The translations under genes were made by a program, and so were the position numbers. A stretch of DNA of 64,000 nucleotides from Clostridium_AW sp040797845 (GTDB lineage Bacteria; Bacillota; Clostridia; Clostridiales; Clostridiaceae): assembly GCA_040797845.1 (NCBI GenBank), contig JBFNFA010000014.1, positions 18,378 through 82,377 of the forward strand, given 5' to 3'. Position 1 is the first letter of the stretch; each line of letters starts with the position of its first letter. Shown here piece by piece: positions 1-8,080 of the stretch. Under the pieces are notes generated by a model. It ran no database searches. It was given only the letters and a program-made list of their open reading frames with translations, and was not told the origin of the DNA.

Positions 1-1
1 T

Positions 2-1306
2 ATAAATTTTAGAATAAGTCAATTAAAAAAACTTAAATATCTTATTAAAGATAATGAAACTGTAATTTATGAAGCGCTGAAAAAAGACTTAGGTAAATGT
101 AATTTTGAGAGTTACGTGAGTGAAGTTGGTTTTGTTATCTCTGAATTAAATTATATTATAAATAATTTAAGAAAGTGGTGCAAGAGTGAAAAGGTGAAAA
201 CTCCCTTAACTGCTTTCCCTGGTAAAAGTTATATTATCAATGAACCTTATGGTTCCGTTTTAATAATTGGACCATGGAATTATCCTTTTCATTTAATTTT
301 TGCACCTTTAATCGGAGCTATTGCTGCTGGTAACTGTGCTGTTGTTAAACCTTCTGAGCTATCCCCTAATATCTCAAATGTGATAACTAATTTAATTAAT
401 AATAATTTTAATCCAAAATACTTATATTCAGTTCAAGGAGGAATAGATGAAACAAGTAAGCTACTCTCCCTCCATTGGGACTATATATTCTTCACTGGAA
501 GTGAAAATGTTGGAAAAATAGTTATGGAGGCTGCAAGCAAGAATCTTATACCAACAACCCTTGAGCTTGGCGGTAAAAGCCCTTGTATAGTTGATAAATG
601 TACAGATTTAGAAGTTTCCGCAAAGAGAATAGCCTGGGGTAAATTTTTTAATACAGGACAAACTTGTGTAGCTCCTGACTATTTATTTATCCATAAGGAT
701 GTTGTACATCAATTTATTCCCCTTTTAATAAAATATATCAAAGAATTTTACGGAGAAAATGCAATAAATAGTCCTCACTATGGAAGAATAATAAATGAAA
801 AACATTTTGATAGGTTAAGTTCTTACCTAGAAGACGGAAAAGTTATCTTTGGTGGTGAAACAAAAAAAGAAGAGCTATATATTTCACCTACTTTAATGGT
901 AGGTACAAAAATTAATTCTTCTGTAATGAAAGAAGAGATATTTGGGCCTATACTACCAATGCTTCAATTTGATACTTTAGACCAGGTTATATATTTTATC
1001 AACAGTAGACCTAAGCCTTTGTCCCTTTATTATTTTTCTAGAAGTAATAAAAATATTGATAAGTTAATAAAGAGTACCTCTTCCGGTAGCGTGTGCATAA
1101 ACGAAACACTTACTCAAATAAATAGTCCGTATCTACCTTTTGGAGGAGTTGGTAATAGTGGTTTGGGAAAATACCATGGAAAATGGAGCTATTACTCATT
1201 CACTCATCAAAGATCTGTAATGAAAAGAAGTTTTTTATTTGATTTAAAATTAAAGTATCCACCATATAATGTTTCTTTAAATCTATTAAAAAAACTTATA
1301 GAATAA
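2..1306 (+). CDS. Aldehyde dehydrogenase, 5'-partial
   Basis: NAD(P)-dependent aldehyde dehydrogenase of the class 3/YwdH-CalB type that oxidises aldehydes to carboxylic acids. The reading frame is open from base 2, so the gene enters from the left edge; about 434 residues are present and roughly 20 N-terminal residues are missing. Seen: the GPWNYP cofactor-binding stretch, the LELGGKSP general-base glutamate motif and the GQTCVAP catalytic cysteine motif, followed by the EEIFGP and PFGG motifs. The C-terminus (LKLKYPPYN) is typical of class 3 enzymes with a hydrophobic tail. A GTG at 116 is not the real start because family-like sequence continues upstream of it. The natural substrate is not known; fatty or medium-chain aldehydes are usual for this class. 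Confidence 0.93.
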   Translation: MNFRISQLKKLKYLIKDNETVIYEALKKDLGKCNFESYVSEVGFVISELNYIINNLRKWCKSEKVKTPLTAFPGKSYIINEPYGSVLIIGPWNYPFHLIFAPLIGAIAAGNCAVVKPSELSPNISNVITNLINNNFNPKYLYSVQGGIDETSKLLSLHWDYIFFTGSENVGKIVMEAASKNLIPTTLELGGKSPCIVDKCTDLEVSAKRIAWGKFFNTGQTCVAPDYLFIHKDVVHQFIPLLIKYIKEFYGENAINSPHYGRIINEKHFDRLSSYLEDGKVIFGGETKKEELYISPTLMVGTKINSSVMKEEIFGPILPMLQFDTLDQVIYFINSRPKPLSLYYFSRSNKNIDKLIKSTSSGSVCINETLTQINSPYLPFGGVGNSGLGKYHGKWSYYSFTHQRSVMKRSFLFDLKLKYPPYNVSLNLLKKLIE

Positions 1307-1469
1307 TGTGGTCATTTTCGCTTTTTACATTGTAAAAAATATCACATAATGGTAAAATATAAAGAACAACTTAATCTGAAGTCCTTTTGTATAAAAAAAG
1401 TTAAAAAGAATACATTAATTATATAACATCATGAATATATTATAATATTATTAAGGAGGTAATTTACCC

Positions 1470-1745
1470 ATGAAAAGAAAAAATAATTATATATTTAAAG
1501 CTGCACTTACAACAGCTGCTGTTGCATTAGGAACATTTATATATAAAAAATATAAAGAAAATAAAAACGAAGACGAAGGCATTGTTGAGAATCACGGAGT
1601 GATTGAAATAGAAGATATTGAAGATGACCTTTGTTGTGGTTGCCACAGCGATGAATTAAGCGAAACAGATATGGATTCATCTTTCGAAATAAAATTAGAA
1701 AATGAAGAAGAAAATAAAGAAGAAGATGAGAATAAAGAAAACTAA
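1470..1745 (+). CDS. Small acidic membrane-anchored protein, unknown
   Basis: I do not recognise this 91-residue protein. It has a basic N-terminus (KRKNN) and one hydrophobic segment at about residues 10-26, followed by a very acidic tail rich in Glu and Asp with a CCGCH cysteine/histidine cluster near residue 55. The layout suggests a single-pass membrane protein with an acidic, possibly metal-binding, cytoplasmic or surface tail. A strong AAGGAGG site lies 8 bases before the ATG, and a perfect hairpin terminator follows at once, so it is very likely a real monocistronic gene. Confidence 0.75.
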   Translation: MKRKNNYIFKAALTTAAVALGTFIYKKYKENKNEDEGIVENHGVIEIEDIEDDLCCGCHSDELSETDMDSSFEIKLENEEENKEEDENKEN

Positions 1746-1770
1746 AAAAGGATGCTAAGCATCCTTTTTT
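1744..1770. terminator. Bidirectional terminator
   Basis: A perfect 12-bp stem (AAAAAAGGATGC with its complement) closes a 3-base loop and is flanked by A and T runs. It lies between the convergent small acidic protein gene and the Na/Pi cotransporter gene and can serve both. Confidence 0.9.
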
Positions 1771-1778
1771 AGTTTTTA

Positions 1779-3419
1779 TTAGTTTCCTGTTGCTTCTGAT
1801 GCAACTAATTTATTAACTCTTATTACAGCTTCAGATACATTAAGAGAATGATCTCCTACCCTTTCAAAATTTGATATGATATCTAGATATATAGCGCTAA
1901 CCCTTGCTTCACAAGCTGATGAGTTTAATCTCTTTATATCATTATCTCTCAATTCATCTTGAAGTCTATCAATCTCATCTTCAATTTCTTGAACATCAAT
2001 TGCCGTTTTTACATCATTTTTTTCAAAGCTTACTATAGATGTATCTAGTGCTTTAAGAGTGTATTCATACATTTCTTTTAATTCTTTTTGAGCTTCCTCT
2101 GAGAAATTTAATCTCTTTGATATTTTTTCTGTAGATAGGTTAGCAATGTTTTTAGCATGATCTCCTATTCTTTCTATGTCCTTAACCACATGAAACATGG
2201 ATGTCACTTTATCTACCTGTTGTTTAGATAGTTCTGTATTTGAAAGCTTAACAAGGAATTTTGTTATTTCTTCTTCTAAGAGGTCTACAAAATCTTCTCC
2301 TTCTGCTACTTTCTTTATTAATTCTTCATCTCCTGTTTCTAATGATTCTACTGCTAGTACTAATATCTCTCTAGCCTTTTGGCCCATTCTTACAATTTCT
2401 TTATTGCATTGTCCAACTGCAATTACTGGAGTTTCCAATAATCTATAATCCAAATATAACATTGTTGGATTTTCCTCTTCCATATCGTTTGGAATTAATT
2501 TATTTACTAAAGCAACTAAATATTTAATAAATGGAGCTTGTATAATTACATTAGCAATGTTAAAGAAAGTATGTGCATTTGCTATTTGCTTACCAACATT
2601 TCCAGGGGTTATAGAATGCATTAAATAAGTAACTGGTTGCAACATAAATAAAAATACTATGGTACCAACTACATTAAAAAACATATGTATAAGTGCAGCC
2701 TTCTTAGCATTTTTATTAGTACCTACGCTGGATAAAAGTGCTGTAGCACAAGTTCCTATATTATCTCCAAATAATACTGGCAATGCGGCTTCTAGTGGCA
2801 TTATTCCTGTATTAGCTAATGTTATAAGTATTGCAATAGTAGCTGAAGAACTCTGAACTACCGCCGTAAGAACCAAACCTACCAAAACTCCCAATATAGG
2901 ATTATATGATAAAGTTGCTATTAAACTTGTAAAACTTTCAGATTTTGCTAATGGTGCCATTGAAGAAGACATAGATTGCATTCCTATAAATAGAACACCA
3001 AATCCTAATATAATATTACCAATTTCTCTCCTTTTATCTCCTTTTGAAAATAAAACAATTAAAGCACCAACCCCAACAAAAAGTGGAGCAACTGCCGTAA
3101 GATTAAGAGCAACAAGCTGACCAGTCACTGTGGTTCCAATATTTGCTCCCATAATAACTCCAGCAGCTTGATATAAATTCATTAATCCCGCATTAACAAA
3201 TCCTATTACCATTACTGTAGTAGCACTACTACTTTGTATTATAGCAGTTACTATTGCACCAATTAGTATTCCTTTAAATGGATTGGAGACAACTTTTTCA
3301 AAAAAACCCTTTAGTCTATCTCCCGCTGCGTTTTCAAGACCATCTCCCATTAGTTTCATTCCATAAAGAAATAAACCTAATCCTCCAAAAAGACCTATTA
3401 ACATTTGTGAAGCACTCAT
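1779..3419 (-). CDS. Na+/phosphate cotransporter family protein with PhoU-like tail
   Basis: Sodium-dependent phosphate (or related anion) transporter of the NptA/YjbB type. The first 310 residues are hydrophobic and hold two Na_Pi_cotrans repeats, each with the hallmark QSSSATT / QSSSATI motif (near residues 62 and 188). Residues about 345-535 form helical PhoU-like repeats with the E-IGDHA-N and E-VGDHS-N signatures, thought to tie transport to phosphate status. At 546 residues it has the usual full length. An AAGGAG site precedes the ATG. It is monocistronic, with a shared terminator downstream. The direction of transport and the ion specificity cannot be told from sequence. Confidence 0.93.
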   Translation of the reverse strand: MSASQMLIGLFGGLGLFLYGMKLMGDGLENAAGDRLKGFFEKVVSNPFKGILIGAIVTAIIQSSSATTVMVIGFVNAGLMNLYQAAGVIMGANIGTTVTGQLVALNLTAVAPLFVGVGALIVLFSKGDKRREIGNIILGFGVLFIGMQSMSSSMAPLAKSESFTSLIATLSYNPILGVLVGLVLTAVVQSSSATIAILITLANTGIMPLEAALPVLFGDNIGTCATALLSSVGTNKNAKKAALIHMFFNVVGTIVFLFMLQPVTYLMHSITPGNVGKQIANAHTFFNIANVIIQAPFIKYLVALVNKLIPNDMEEENPTMLYLDYRLLETPVIAVGQCNKEIVRMGQKAREILVLAVESLETGDEELIKKVAEGEDFVDLLEEEITKFLVKLSNTELSKQQVDKVTSMFHVVKDIERIGDHAKNIANLSTEKISKRLNFSEEAQKELKEMYEYTLKALDTSIVSFEKNDVKTAIDVQEIEDEIDRLQDELRDNDIKRLNSSACEARVSAIYLDIISNFERVGDHSLNVSEAVIRVNKLVASEATGN

Positions 3420-3588
3420 TCCTAAACTCCTTCCAAAAGAATAAAAATTTTTTATGTCATAATTATTACATCATAAATATTACATCATTTTTAACAAAAA
3501 TAAAGTTTTTTTAAACTTAATTAACATAGATTTAACATTAAAAAAATGATTAATACATATAATTATATATTAACCATTTTTTATATTT

Positions 3589-4293
3589 TTATTGTTCATG
3601 ATAATTTTTAATATCTATACCTCCAAAGGCGGCTACACATTTAACTCTTAACACTGGCTGCACAGAAATAAAATCATCATTGTTGCCTAATTGGTCACTT
3701 TGCGTTTTATTGCTCCATCCTCCAAATATAGGTATACCCGTAACAATAACTTTCCAATGGGTAGGAACAATCAAATCGATTCCTCCAAAAGCAGCTGTCA
3801 TATCTAAAATTGCTCCTTCTGGCGCTAATTCAGCATCTCTTAAATCCACAGTAACTCCCCCAAAAACAGCTATGATACTTCCACCCTTAAAATTTTGGGA
3901 AAAATTCCTATTTTCTAATCCTGAAAATATATTCACATAATCTACTACATCATCCTGAACTGAATTTTCATGAAAATCTTTTCTATATCTTTCCTTTGGG
4001 AAAAGCATATTCAAACCAATAAATATAAATATCGCTGGCCAAATAAATTTCCATATACTTACAGTAATAATATTCAAAGTTTTCAATTGAAGAAAAATAC
4101 CCATTATTAAAAATATTACTCCCGACGTTTTTGATTCATTTTTGCTGATTAATTTATTTACTCCTATTGCAATAATGATAATAGGCCACCAATTGAAAAG
4201 TATATTTCCAAAATAAAAGATATTAAATTGTTGCAATAGTGTTACTACACCGAATAGTATAAATAAAATTCCTATAGTTACCTTTCCATTCAT
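3589..4293 (-). CDS. LiaF-like membrane protein (DUF5668 / LiaF C-terminal domain)
   Basis: Membrane protein with an N-terminal bundle of about four hydrophobic segments (LiaI/LiaF transmembrane region, residues 1-100) and a soluble C-terminal beta-rich domain with the repeated motif xxAFGGID / VFGGVTVDL, typical of the LiaF cell-wall-stress sensor family. LiaF proteins restrain LiaRS-type two-component systems, but no LiaRS pair is next to this gene. I place the start at the ATG with GAGGTG 8 bases upstream rather than at an in-frame ATG 42 bases earlier, because the protein then begins MNGKVTIG as in relatives. Length about 234 residues. Confidence 0.85.
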   Translation of the reverse strand: MNGKVTIGILFILFGVVTLLQQFNIFYFGNILFNWWPIIIIAIGVNKLISKNESKTSGVIFLIMGIFLQLKTLNIITVSIWKFIWPAIFIFIGLNMLFPKERYRKDFHENSVQDDVVDYVNIFSGLENRNFSQNFKGGSIIAVFGGVTVDLRDAELAPEGAILDMTAAFGGIDLIVPTHWKVIVTGIPIFGGWSNKTQSDQLGNNDDFISVQPVLRVKCVAAFGGIDIKNYHEQ

Positions 4294-4517
4294 ATTCTTC
4301 ACCTCTAAATTTAAATTTTTCATAAAATATATCATATATTAAAATATTAAAAAATCCTATATTTTAATTATACTCATATATAAAATATTATTACAGTATT
4401 AAAGGTCATTATCTATTATGACTAAAGTCATATTGTTATACCAAAATATTTATAGAATTATATGCTTGTTAAAGGACAAAATAAATATGATGAAAAGAAT
4501 TTATAGGAGGTATAAAA

Positions 4518-4865
4518 ATGGATAAACGTGAAAAAGAAAATAGAGTAGATGAAATGATAGATTTAGTAGAAAAGCATACAAGAACTGAGAGACATCTTGA
4601 GCAATATGAAGATATATCTTCTCCTGAAAATATAGAAGCAGCTAAAGAACTACAAAATATACGTGAAGAAAGTATATCAAATTTAAAAGATAAGCTAGTA
4701 TATGGTGAAGGTGGCCCAACTAATGAGGCAGAAAATATTATACAGAACATGAAATATACCGGTGGATATATTAAAGAAAATTTAGGAAGTATGAATGATG
4801 CTCAGCTAGAAAATATGAAGAAAAAACAAAACGATAGACAAGAACAATTGAATAGTATCCATTGA
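4518..4865 (+). CDS. Tlp-like small protein (possible spore protein)
   Basis: A 115-residue, highly charged, all-helical protein without membrane segments. The first 60 residues (ENRVDEMIDLVEKHT..., then KELQNIREESISNLKDKL) resemble the pattern of Tlp small acid-soluble spore proteins: an N-terminal D/N-R-x-D-x-hydrophobic helix and an NIREES-type helix. The remaining part (EAENIIQNMKYTGGYI) is an extension I cannot assign. An AGGAGG site lies upstream, and a long perfect hairpin follows. Assignment to Tlp is by pattern only and is uncertain; an unrelated coiled protein is possible. Confidence 0.6.
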   Translation: MDKREKENRVDEMIDLVEKHTRTERHLEQYEDISSPENIEAAKELQNIREESISNLKDKLVYGEGGPTNEAENIIQNMKYTGGYIKENLGSMNDAQLENMKKKQNDRQEQLNSIH

Positions 4866-4897
4866 TGATTTAAATTTGAAAACGAAAAATTAACAGT

Positions 4898-4930
4898 AAA
4901 GGATAAAATTTTGCTAAAATTTTATCCTTT
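4898..4930. terminator. Hairpin terminator, 15-bp stem
   Basis: A perfect 15-bp stem (AAAGGATAAAATTTT) closes a 3-base loop, with A- and T-rich flanks. It lies between the Tlp-like gene and the convergent glutamate-synthase-domain gene, so it may act in both directions. Confidence 0.75.
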
Positions 4931-5010
4931 AAATCTTATATTTATTAAAAACTTTATATTAATAAAATCCTTACCTTTACTGTTACTGTAATTTTTAAAT
5001 TGTATATTTT

Positions 5011-6342
5011 TTAATTACAGGGCTCTCCTCCATATGCTACTCCTAAGACTTCACTCAGTTCTCTATCTACAGACATAATATCTTCTTTAGTCAATTGGGT
5101 TATATCAGTTTTTGCCATAGCTGCTAGTGATAATTTCATTTCTTCTTGACAAGACATTAAAAAGTTAGAAAGAGTTTCTGCTCCTCTGTCTTCATCTAAA
5201 TCATCTGTTAATTTTCCACCATATAATACTAATTGAGGTGTAGTTTCATTAGTTAATGTTTTAATTATTTGACTCTGTATTGTAGCTATAAGTGCAATAG
5301 ACCCTATGTAAACTGCTTTCGCCCCTAAAGCTAAAGCTTTTAAAAACTCTCCTGGAGTTTTTAATCCCCCTGCTATTATTAAGTCAATTTTATCATCAAG
5401 TCCTTTTTCCTTTAGATATTTAGATGCTCTAGCTAATGTAAATAAAGTAGGCAATCCCATATCATCTTCTAAAATTGGAGGAGCACTTGAGGTACCGCCT
5501 TCTGCTCCATCAAGTACAATATAATCTACTTCTGTTTTTGTAATCACATCTAGCTCTTTCTCTAAAAAATGAGTGGACCCTATCTTTATTCCTACAGGAA
5601 CACCATAGGTTTCTCTTAAGTTCTTTACTAAATTAATTAAATCATTTTCATTATTTATTCCTTCCATTCTAGATCCTTTTTTTGCGTCTTCCCCTTCTTT
5701 TAACCCAAAGGTATTTCTTAAATGTTCTCCTATTTGATTGGAAGGTATTTGAGTTGGTACAGCTCCACCCCAAGCTCCCTGGCCTAATTGTATTTCAATT
5801 GCATCTAGCTGTTCTAAATCCTCTTGTTTTCTTAACCATCCTCCTCTGTTATATTGACCTATCAATAGTTTTGCTGCTTCTCTCTCTTCTTTACAAACAC
5901 CTGATTCACCTGTATTACTTGAAATTCCTGCCATAGATGCACCTTTTGCCAAAGCAATTTTTGTTTTAAGACTTAAAGATCCACCATAAGACATACCAGT
6001 TATCATGATAGGCATAGATATAGTTAAAGGTTTTTTAGCATTTTTACCGATAACAACTTGAGTATTTATGGCATCTAAACTTTCAGTTGGCATTTGAAAT
6101 AACTGCCTTCCATTTAAAAATATTTTATTCCATTGGGATTGAACATTAGGACTCCCATAAGTCCTTTGAAGAGTTTTGCCACTTTCTCCTCTCATACAGG
6201 CTTCCACAATAGCCATAATACTTAATTTTTCGGCAGCTGTTGCCATTACGAAAAAATTTTCCGGATAATCCTTTGTAAGTATATTTACCATTAAATCATC
6301 TGATAAACTATTCATCACATTAGTTACCATGTTTTTTATCAT
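5011..6342 (-). CDS. Stand-alone FMN-binding glutamate synthase domain protein
   Basis: Corresponds to the FMN-binding (beta/alpha)8 synthase domain of glutamate synthase (Glu_synthase, PF01645). Seen: MPIMITGMSYGGSLS near the start, the SNTGESG substrate/FMN loop, IEIQLGQGAWGG, GIKIG, DYIVLDGAEGGTSSAPP and IIAGGLKTPGEFLKALALGAKAVYIGS. The glutaminase domain, the C-terminal beta-helix and the cysteine cluster for the 3Fe-4S centre are all absent, so it cannot be an ordinary GOGAT; ammonia-dependent glutamate synthesis or another FMN reaction is possible. A GGAGAGA site precedes the ATG. It stands alone with long non-coding flanks. Confidence 0.88.
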   Translation of the reverse strand: MIKNMVTNVMNSLSDDLMVNILTKDYPENFFVMATAAEKLSIMAIVEACMRGESGKTLQRTYGSPNVQSQWNKIFLNGRQLFQMPTESLDAINTQVVIGKNAKKPLTISMPIMITGMSYGGSLSLKTKIALAKGASMAGISSNTGESGVCKEEREAAKLLIGQYNRGGWLRKQEDLEQLDAIEIQLGQGAWGGAVPTQIPSNQIGEHLRNTFGLKEGEDAKKGSRMEGINNENDLINLVKNLRETYGVPVGIKIGSTHFLEKELDVITKTEVDYIVLDGAEGGTSSAPPILEDDMGLPTLFTLARASKYLKEKGLDDKIDLIIAGGLKTPGEFLKALALGAKAVYIGSIALIATIQSQIIKTLTNETTPQLVLYGGKLTDDLDEDRGAETLSNFLMSCQEEMKLSLAAMAKTDITQLTKEDIMSVDRELSEVLGVAYGGEPCN

Positions 6343-6475
6343 AAAAAATCTCTCCTTTTTTAAGTCTTATTTTAAATCTTAAGTTATTTTTTGCTATAAA
6401 TATTTATTTATTCATAGTTTCTTTATAGCTTTTAAGTATAATAGTTTCATTTACTAAATATGTGGAGGTTTTAAA

Positions 6476-7147
6476 ATGAGGATTAAAAAAACTACAATTA
6501 AAGTCTTCGATATGACTTGTAGTTCCTGCGAGCAAAGAATTAAAAGAGAAATTCAAAAACTCCCTGGTATTATTTGGTTTAAGATAAGTTTTATTAAAAA
6601 TCTAGTTGAAGTTCAATATGACTCTCAATTATGTAGTGAGAAAAAACTTATAGAATCTATAGAAAAGTGCGGGTATAGTACTAGAAGAAATAATTTCTCT
6701 AGTATAATTGGAATATTAATAGTAGGATTAATAGCTTTCTTTTTAGTAATATTTTTAGGGTTAATTAAAGAACCTAAAAACAATGTAAATATTTCTAAGC
6801 CCATTATAGAAAATGGAGTTCAAGTAATAAAAATGGACGCAGACTACAGTGGCTATTCGCCTGATGTATTTTATGTTCAAAAGAATACTCCAGTAAAATT
6901 AATTATTGATGGCAAAAATCTTAACTATTGTAATAATGAAATGGTATTTCCATCAATAAATGTTGAGAAAAAACTTGAAAATGGAGAAAATATAATTAAA
7001 TTTACTCCTGACAATGATGATATAAACTTCAGTTGTTGGATGGGAATGATAAGAGGTTATATTAAAGTAGTTGATGATATAAATAATACTGGTGATTTAA
7101 AGGCTTCTGATATAATACCTAGTGGTAGTAATTTATGGGGCTATTGA
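6476..7147 (+). CDS. HMA-TM-cupredoxin copper-binding protein
   Basis: Predicted membrane-anchored copper protein. Residues 1-70 form a heavy-metal-associated (HMA) domain with the metal site MTCSSC; residues about 78-100 are a single hydrophobic segment; residues 115-200 resemble a cupredoxin-like beta-sandwich, with candidate copper ligands in NYCNNEM and FSCWMGM. HMA plus cupredoxin domains usually occur with a multi-span TauE/SafE exporter between them; here only one membrane segment is present. The neighbouring convergent CopZ and CsoR genes support a copper role. A GGAGG site precedes the ATG. The function in detail is inferred. Confidence 0.82.
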   Translation: MRIKKTTIKVFDMTCSSCEQRIKREIQKLPGIIWFKISFIKNLVEVQYDSQLCSEKKLIESIEKCGYSTRRNNFSSIIGILIVGLIAFFLVIFLGLIKEPKNNVNISKPIIENGVQVIKMDADYSGYSPDVFYVQKNTPVKLIIDGKNLNYCNNEMVFPSINVEKKLENGENIIKFTPDNDDINFSCWMGMIRGYIKVVDDINNTGDLKASDIIPSGSNLWGY

Positions 7148-7159
7148 CTCCTAAATAAA

Positions 7160-7199
7160 AAAGCATATAGTGCAAATTTTAATTTGCACTATATGCTTT
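7160..7199. terminator. Terminator between HMA-cupredoxin gene and copZ
   Basis: A perfect 19-bp stem with a 2-base loop between the convergent HMA-cupredoxin and copZ genes, followed by T-rich sequence on the plus strand. Confidence 0.88.
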
Positions 7200-7223
7200 C
7201 TTTACATTTTTAAATGAGAATTT

Positions 7224-7436
7224 TTAAATAGTTTCTATTTTTACAACATCGTATCCTGCATCTTCTATAGCAGCTTTTATATCTTCTTCAGTAGAGTTGT
7301 TGTTAAATTCTACTGTTGCATATTTTCCCTCTAAATTTACTTGAATATTTTCGCCACCTATATCTTCCAGTGCTCCCTCTACGTGATTAACACAATGTCC
7401 ACAACTCATTCCTTCAATTAATATTTTCTTTTTCAT
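7224..7436 (-). CDS. copZ: Copper chaperone CopZ-like
   Basis: A 70-residue single HMA domain (ferredoxin-like fold) with the metal-binding motif MSCGHC at residues 10-15 and the family core HCVNHVEGALEDI. CopZ-type proteins carry Cu(I) in the cytoplasm to pumps or to the CsoR repressor. The extra histidine in SCGHCV is common in this group. It lies downstream of csoR and the LDCC mini-gene on the same strand, and an ATP-driven copper pump gene is not in the window. Confidence 0.92.
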   Translation of the reverse strand: MKKKILIEGMSCGHCVNHVEGALEDIGGENIQVNLEGKYATVEFNNNSTEEDIKAAIEDAGYDVVKIETI

Positions 7437-7509
7437 AATACTATCTCCCTCCAGTATATTCTTTAATATTAAATAATTTTACTTAATTATATGATTTAAA
7501 AGTTTTTAA

Positions 7510-7641
7510 TTATTTATTTGGAGCTTTCTTTACATTGTTGTTTTTATTTATATTGCAGCAATCTAATTTTTCTCTTGTTCCAAATGTCTTGCTATTTTCC
7601 TCAGCAAGCTTTTTTATAAACTTCTTTATTATGTTCTTCAT
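7510..7641 (-). CDS. LDCC-motif putative metal-binding mini-protein
   Basis: A 43-residue protein with an N-terminal basic helix (MKNIIKKFIKKLAEEN) followed by KTFGTREKLDCCNIN. It matches the pattern of the small LDCC-motif putative metal-binding proteins of Firmicutes. An AGAAGGA site lies 6-7 bases before the ATG. It sits between csoR and copZ on the same strand, which supports a role in copper or other soft-metal handling through the adjacent cysteines. A paralogue without the cysteine pair lies upstream of the cysteine desulfurase gene. Confidence 0.8.
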   Translation of the reverse strand: MKNIIKKFIKKLAEENSKTFGTREKLDCCNINKNNNVKKAPNK

Positions 7642-7653
7642 ATTTAAATCCTT

Positions 7654-7920
7654 CTATTTATCTATTAGTTTTTGCAATACTCCCATTATTTCATCTATCT
7701 TTTCCTCTCCTGAATCATGAAGAAAGGCATCTTTTACACAGTGATTTAAATGTTGTTTTAGTATGTGCATATTTGCTTTTTTCAATAAGGACTGAACAGC
7801 AATAATTTGATTAGATACATCAATACAATATCTCTCCTCTTCTATCATCTTAATTATGCCTTCTATTTGTCCTTTAGATATTTTTAAAGACTGTAAAGCT
7901 TTTTGTTTTTCTGAATTCAT
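7654..7920 (-). CDS. csoR: CsoR/FrmR-family metal-sensing repressor
   Basis: An 88-residue all-helical DUF156 repressor. It has the N-terminal arm (KQKALQSLKISKGQIEGIIKMIEEERYCIDV) with the first ligand cysteine, then HLNHC with the histidine and second cysteine expected for Cu(I)-sensing CsoR. Such proteins release DNA when Cu(I) binds and so switch on copper genes. A GC-rich imperfect palindrome with ATACCCC lies just upstream of its start, and LDCC and copZ follow it, giving a probable self-regulated csoR-LDCC-copZ unit. Confidence 0.92.
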   Translation of the reverse strand: MNSEKQKALQSLKISKGQIEGIIKMIEEERYCIDVSNQIIAVQSLLKKANMHILKQHLNHCVKDAFLHDSGEEKIDEIMGVLQKLIDK

Positions 7921-7934
7921 ATTCCTCCCCCTTC

Positions 7935-7957
7935 ATACCCCCCTATAGTAAGGGGAT
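7935..7957 (-). promoter_or_regulatory. Candidate CsoR operator
   Basis: ATACCCC followed about ten bases later by GGGGAT forms a G/C-rich inverted repeat in otherwise A/T-rich DNA, 15 bases before the csoR start. CsoR-family operators in Firmicutes have this C-run/G-run form. Direct binding is an inference. Confidence 0.65.
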
Positions 7958-8080
7958 TATTTATATTATAAAACAGTTAAAAATAAATTGCAACTGCTTT
8001 ATTAAATTTAATAATTTATACTAATTTACTTTATTAATAAGTGTTATAATACAATTCTTGTGTAAATATATTATTGAAAA

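Noticed and set aside
4469..4750. Minus-strand open frame overlapping the Tlp-like gene
   Set aside because: Cys/Ser/Phe-rich shadow translation with no ribosome site; the plus-strand gene has a strong site and terminator.
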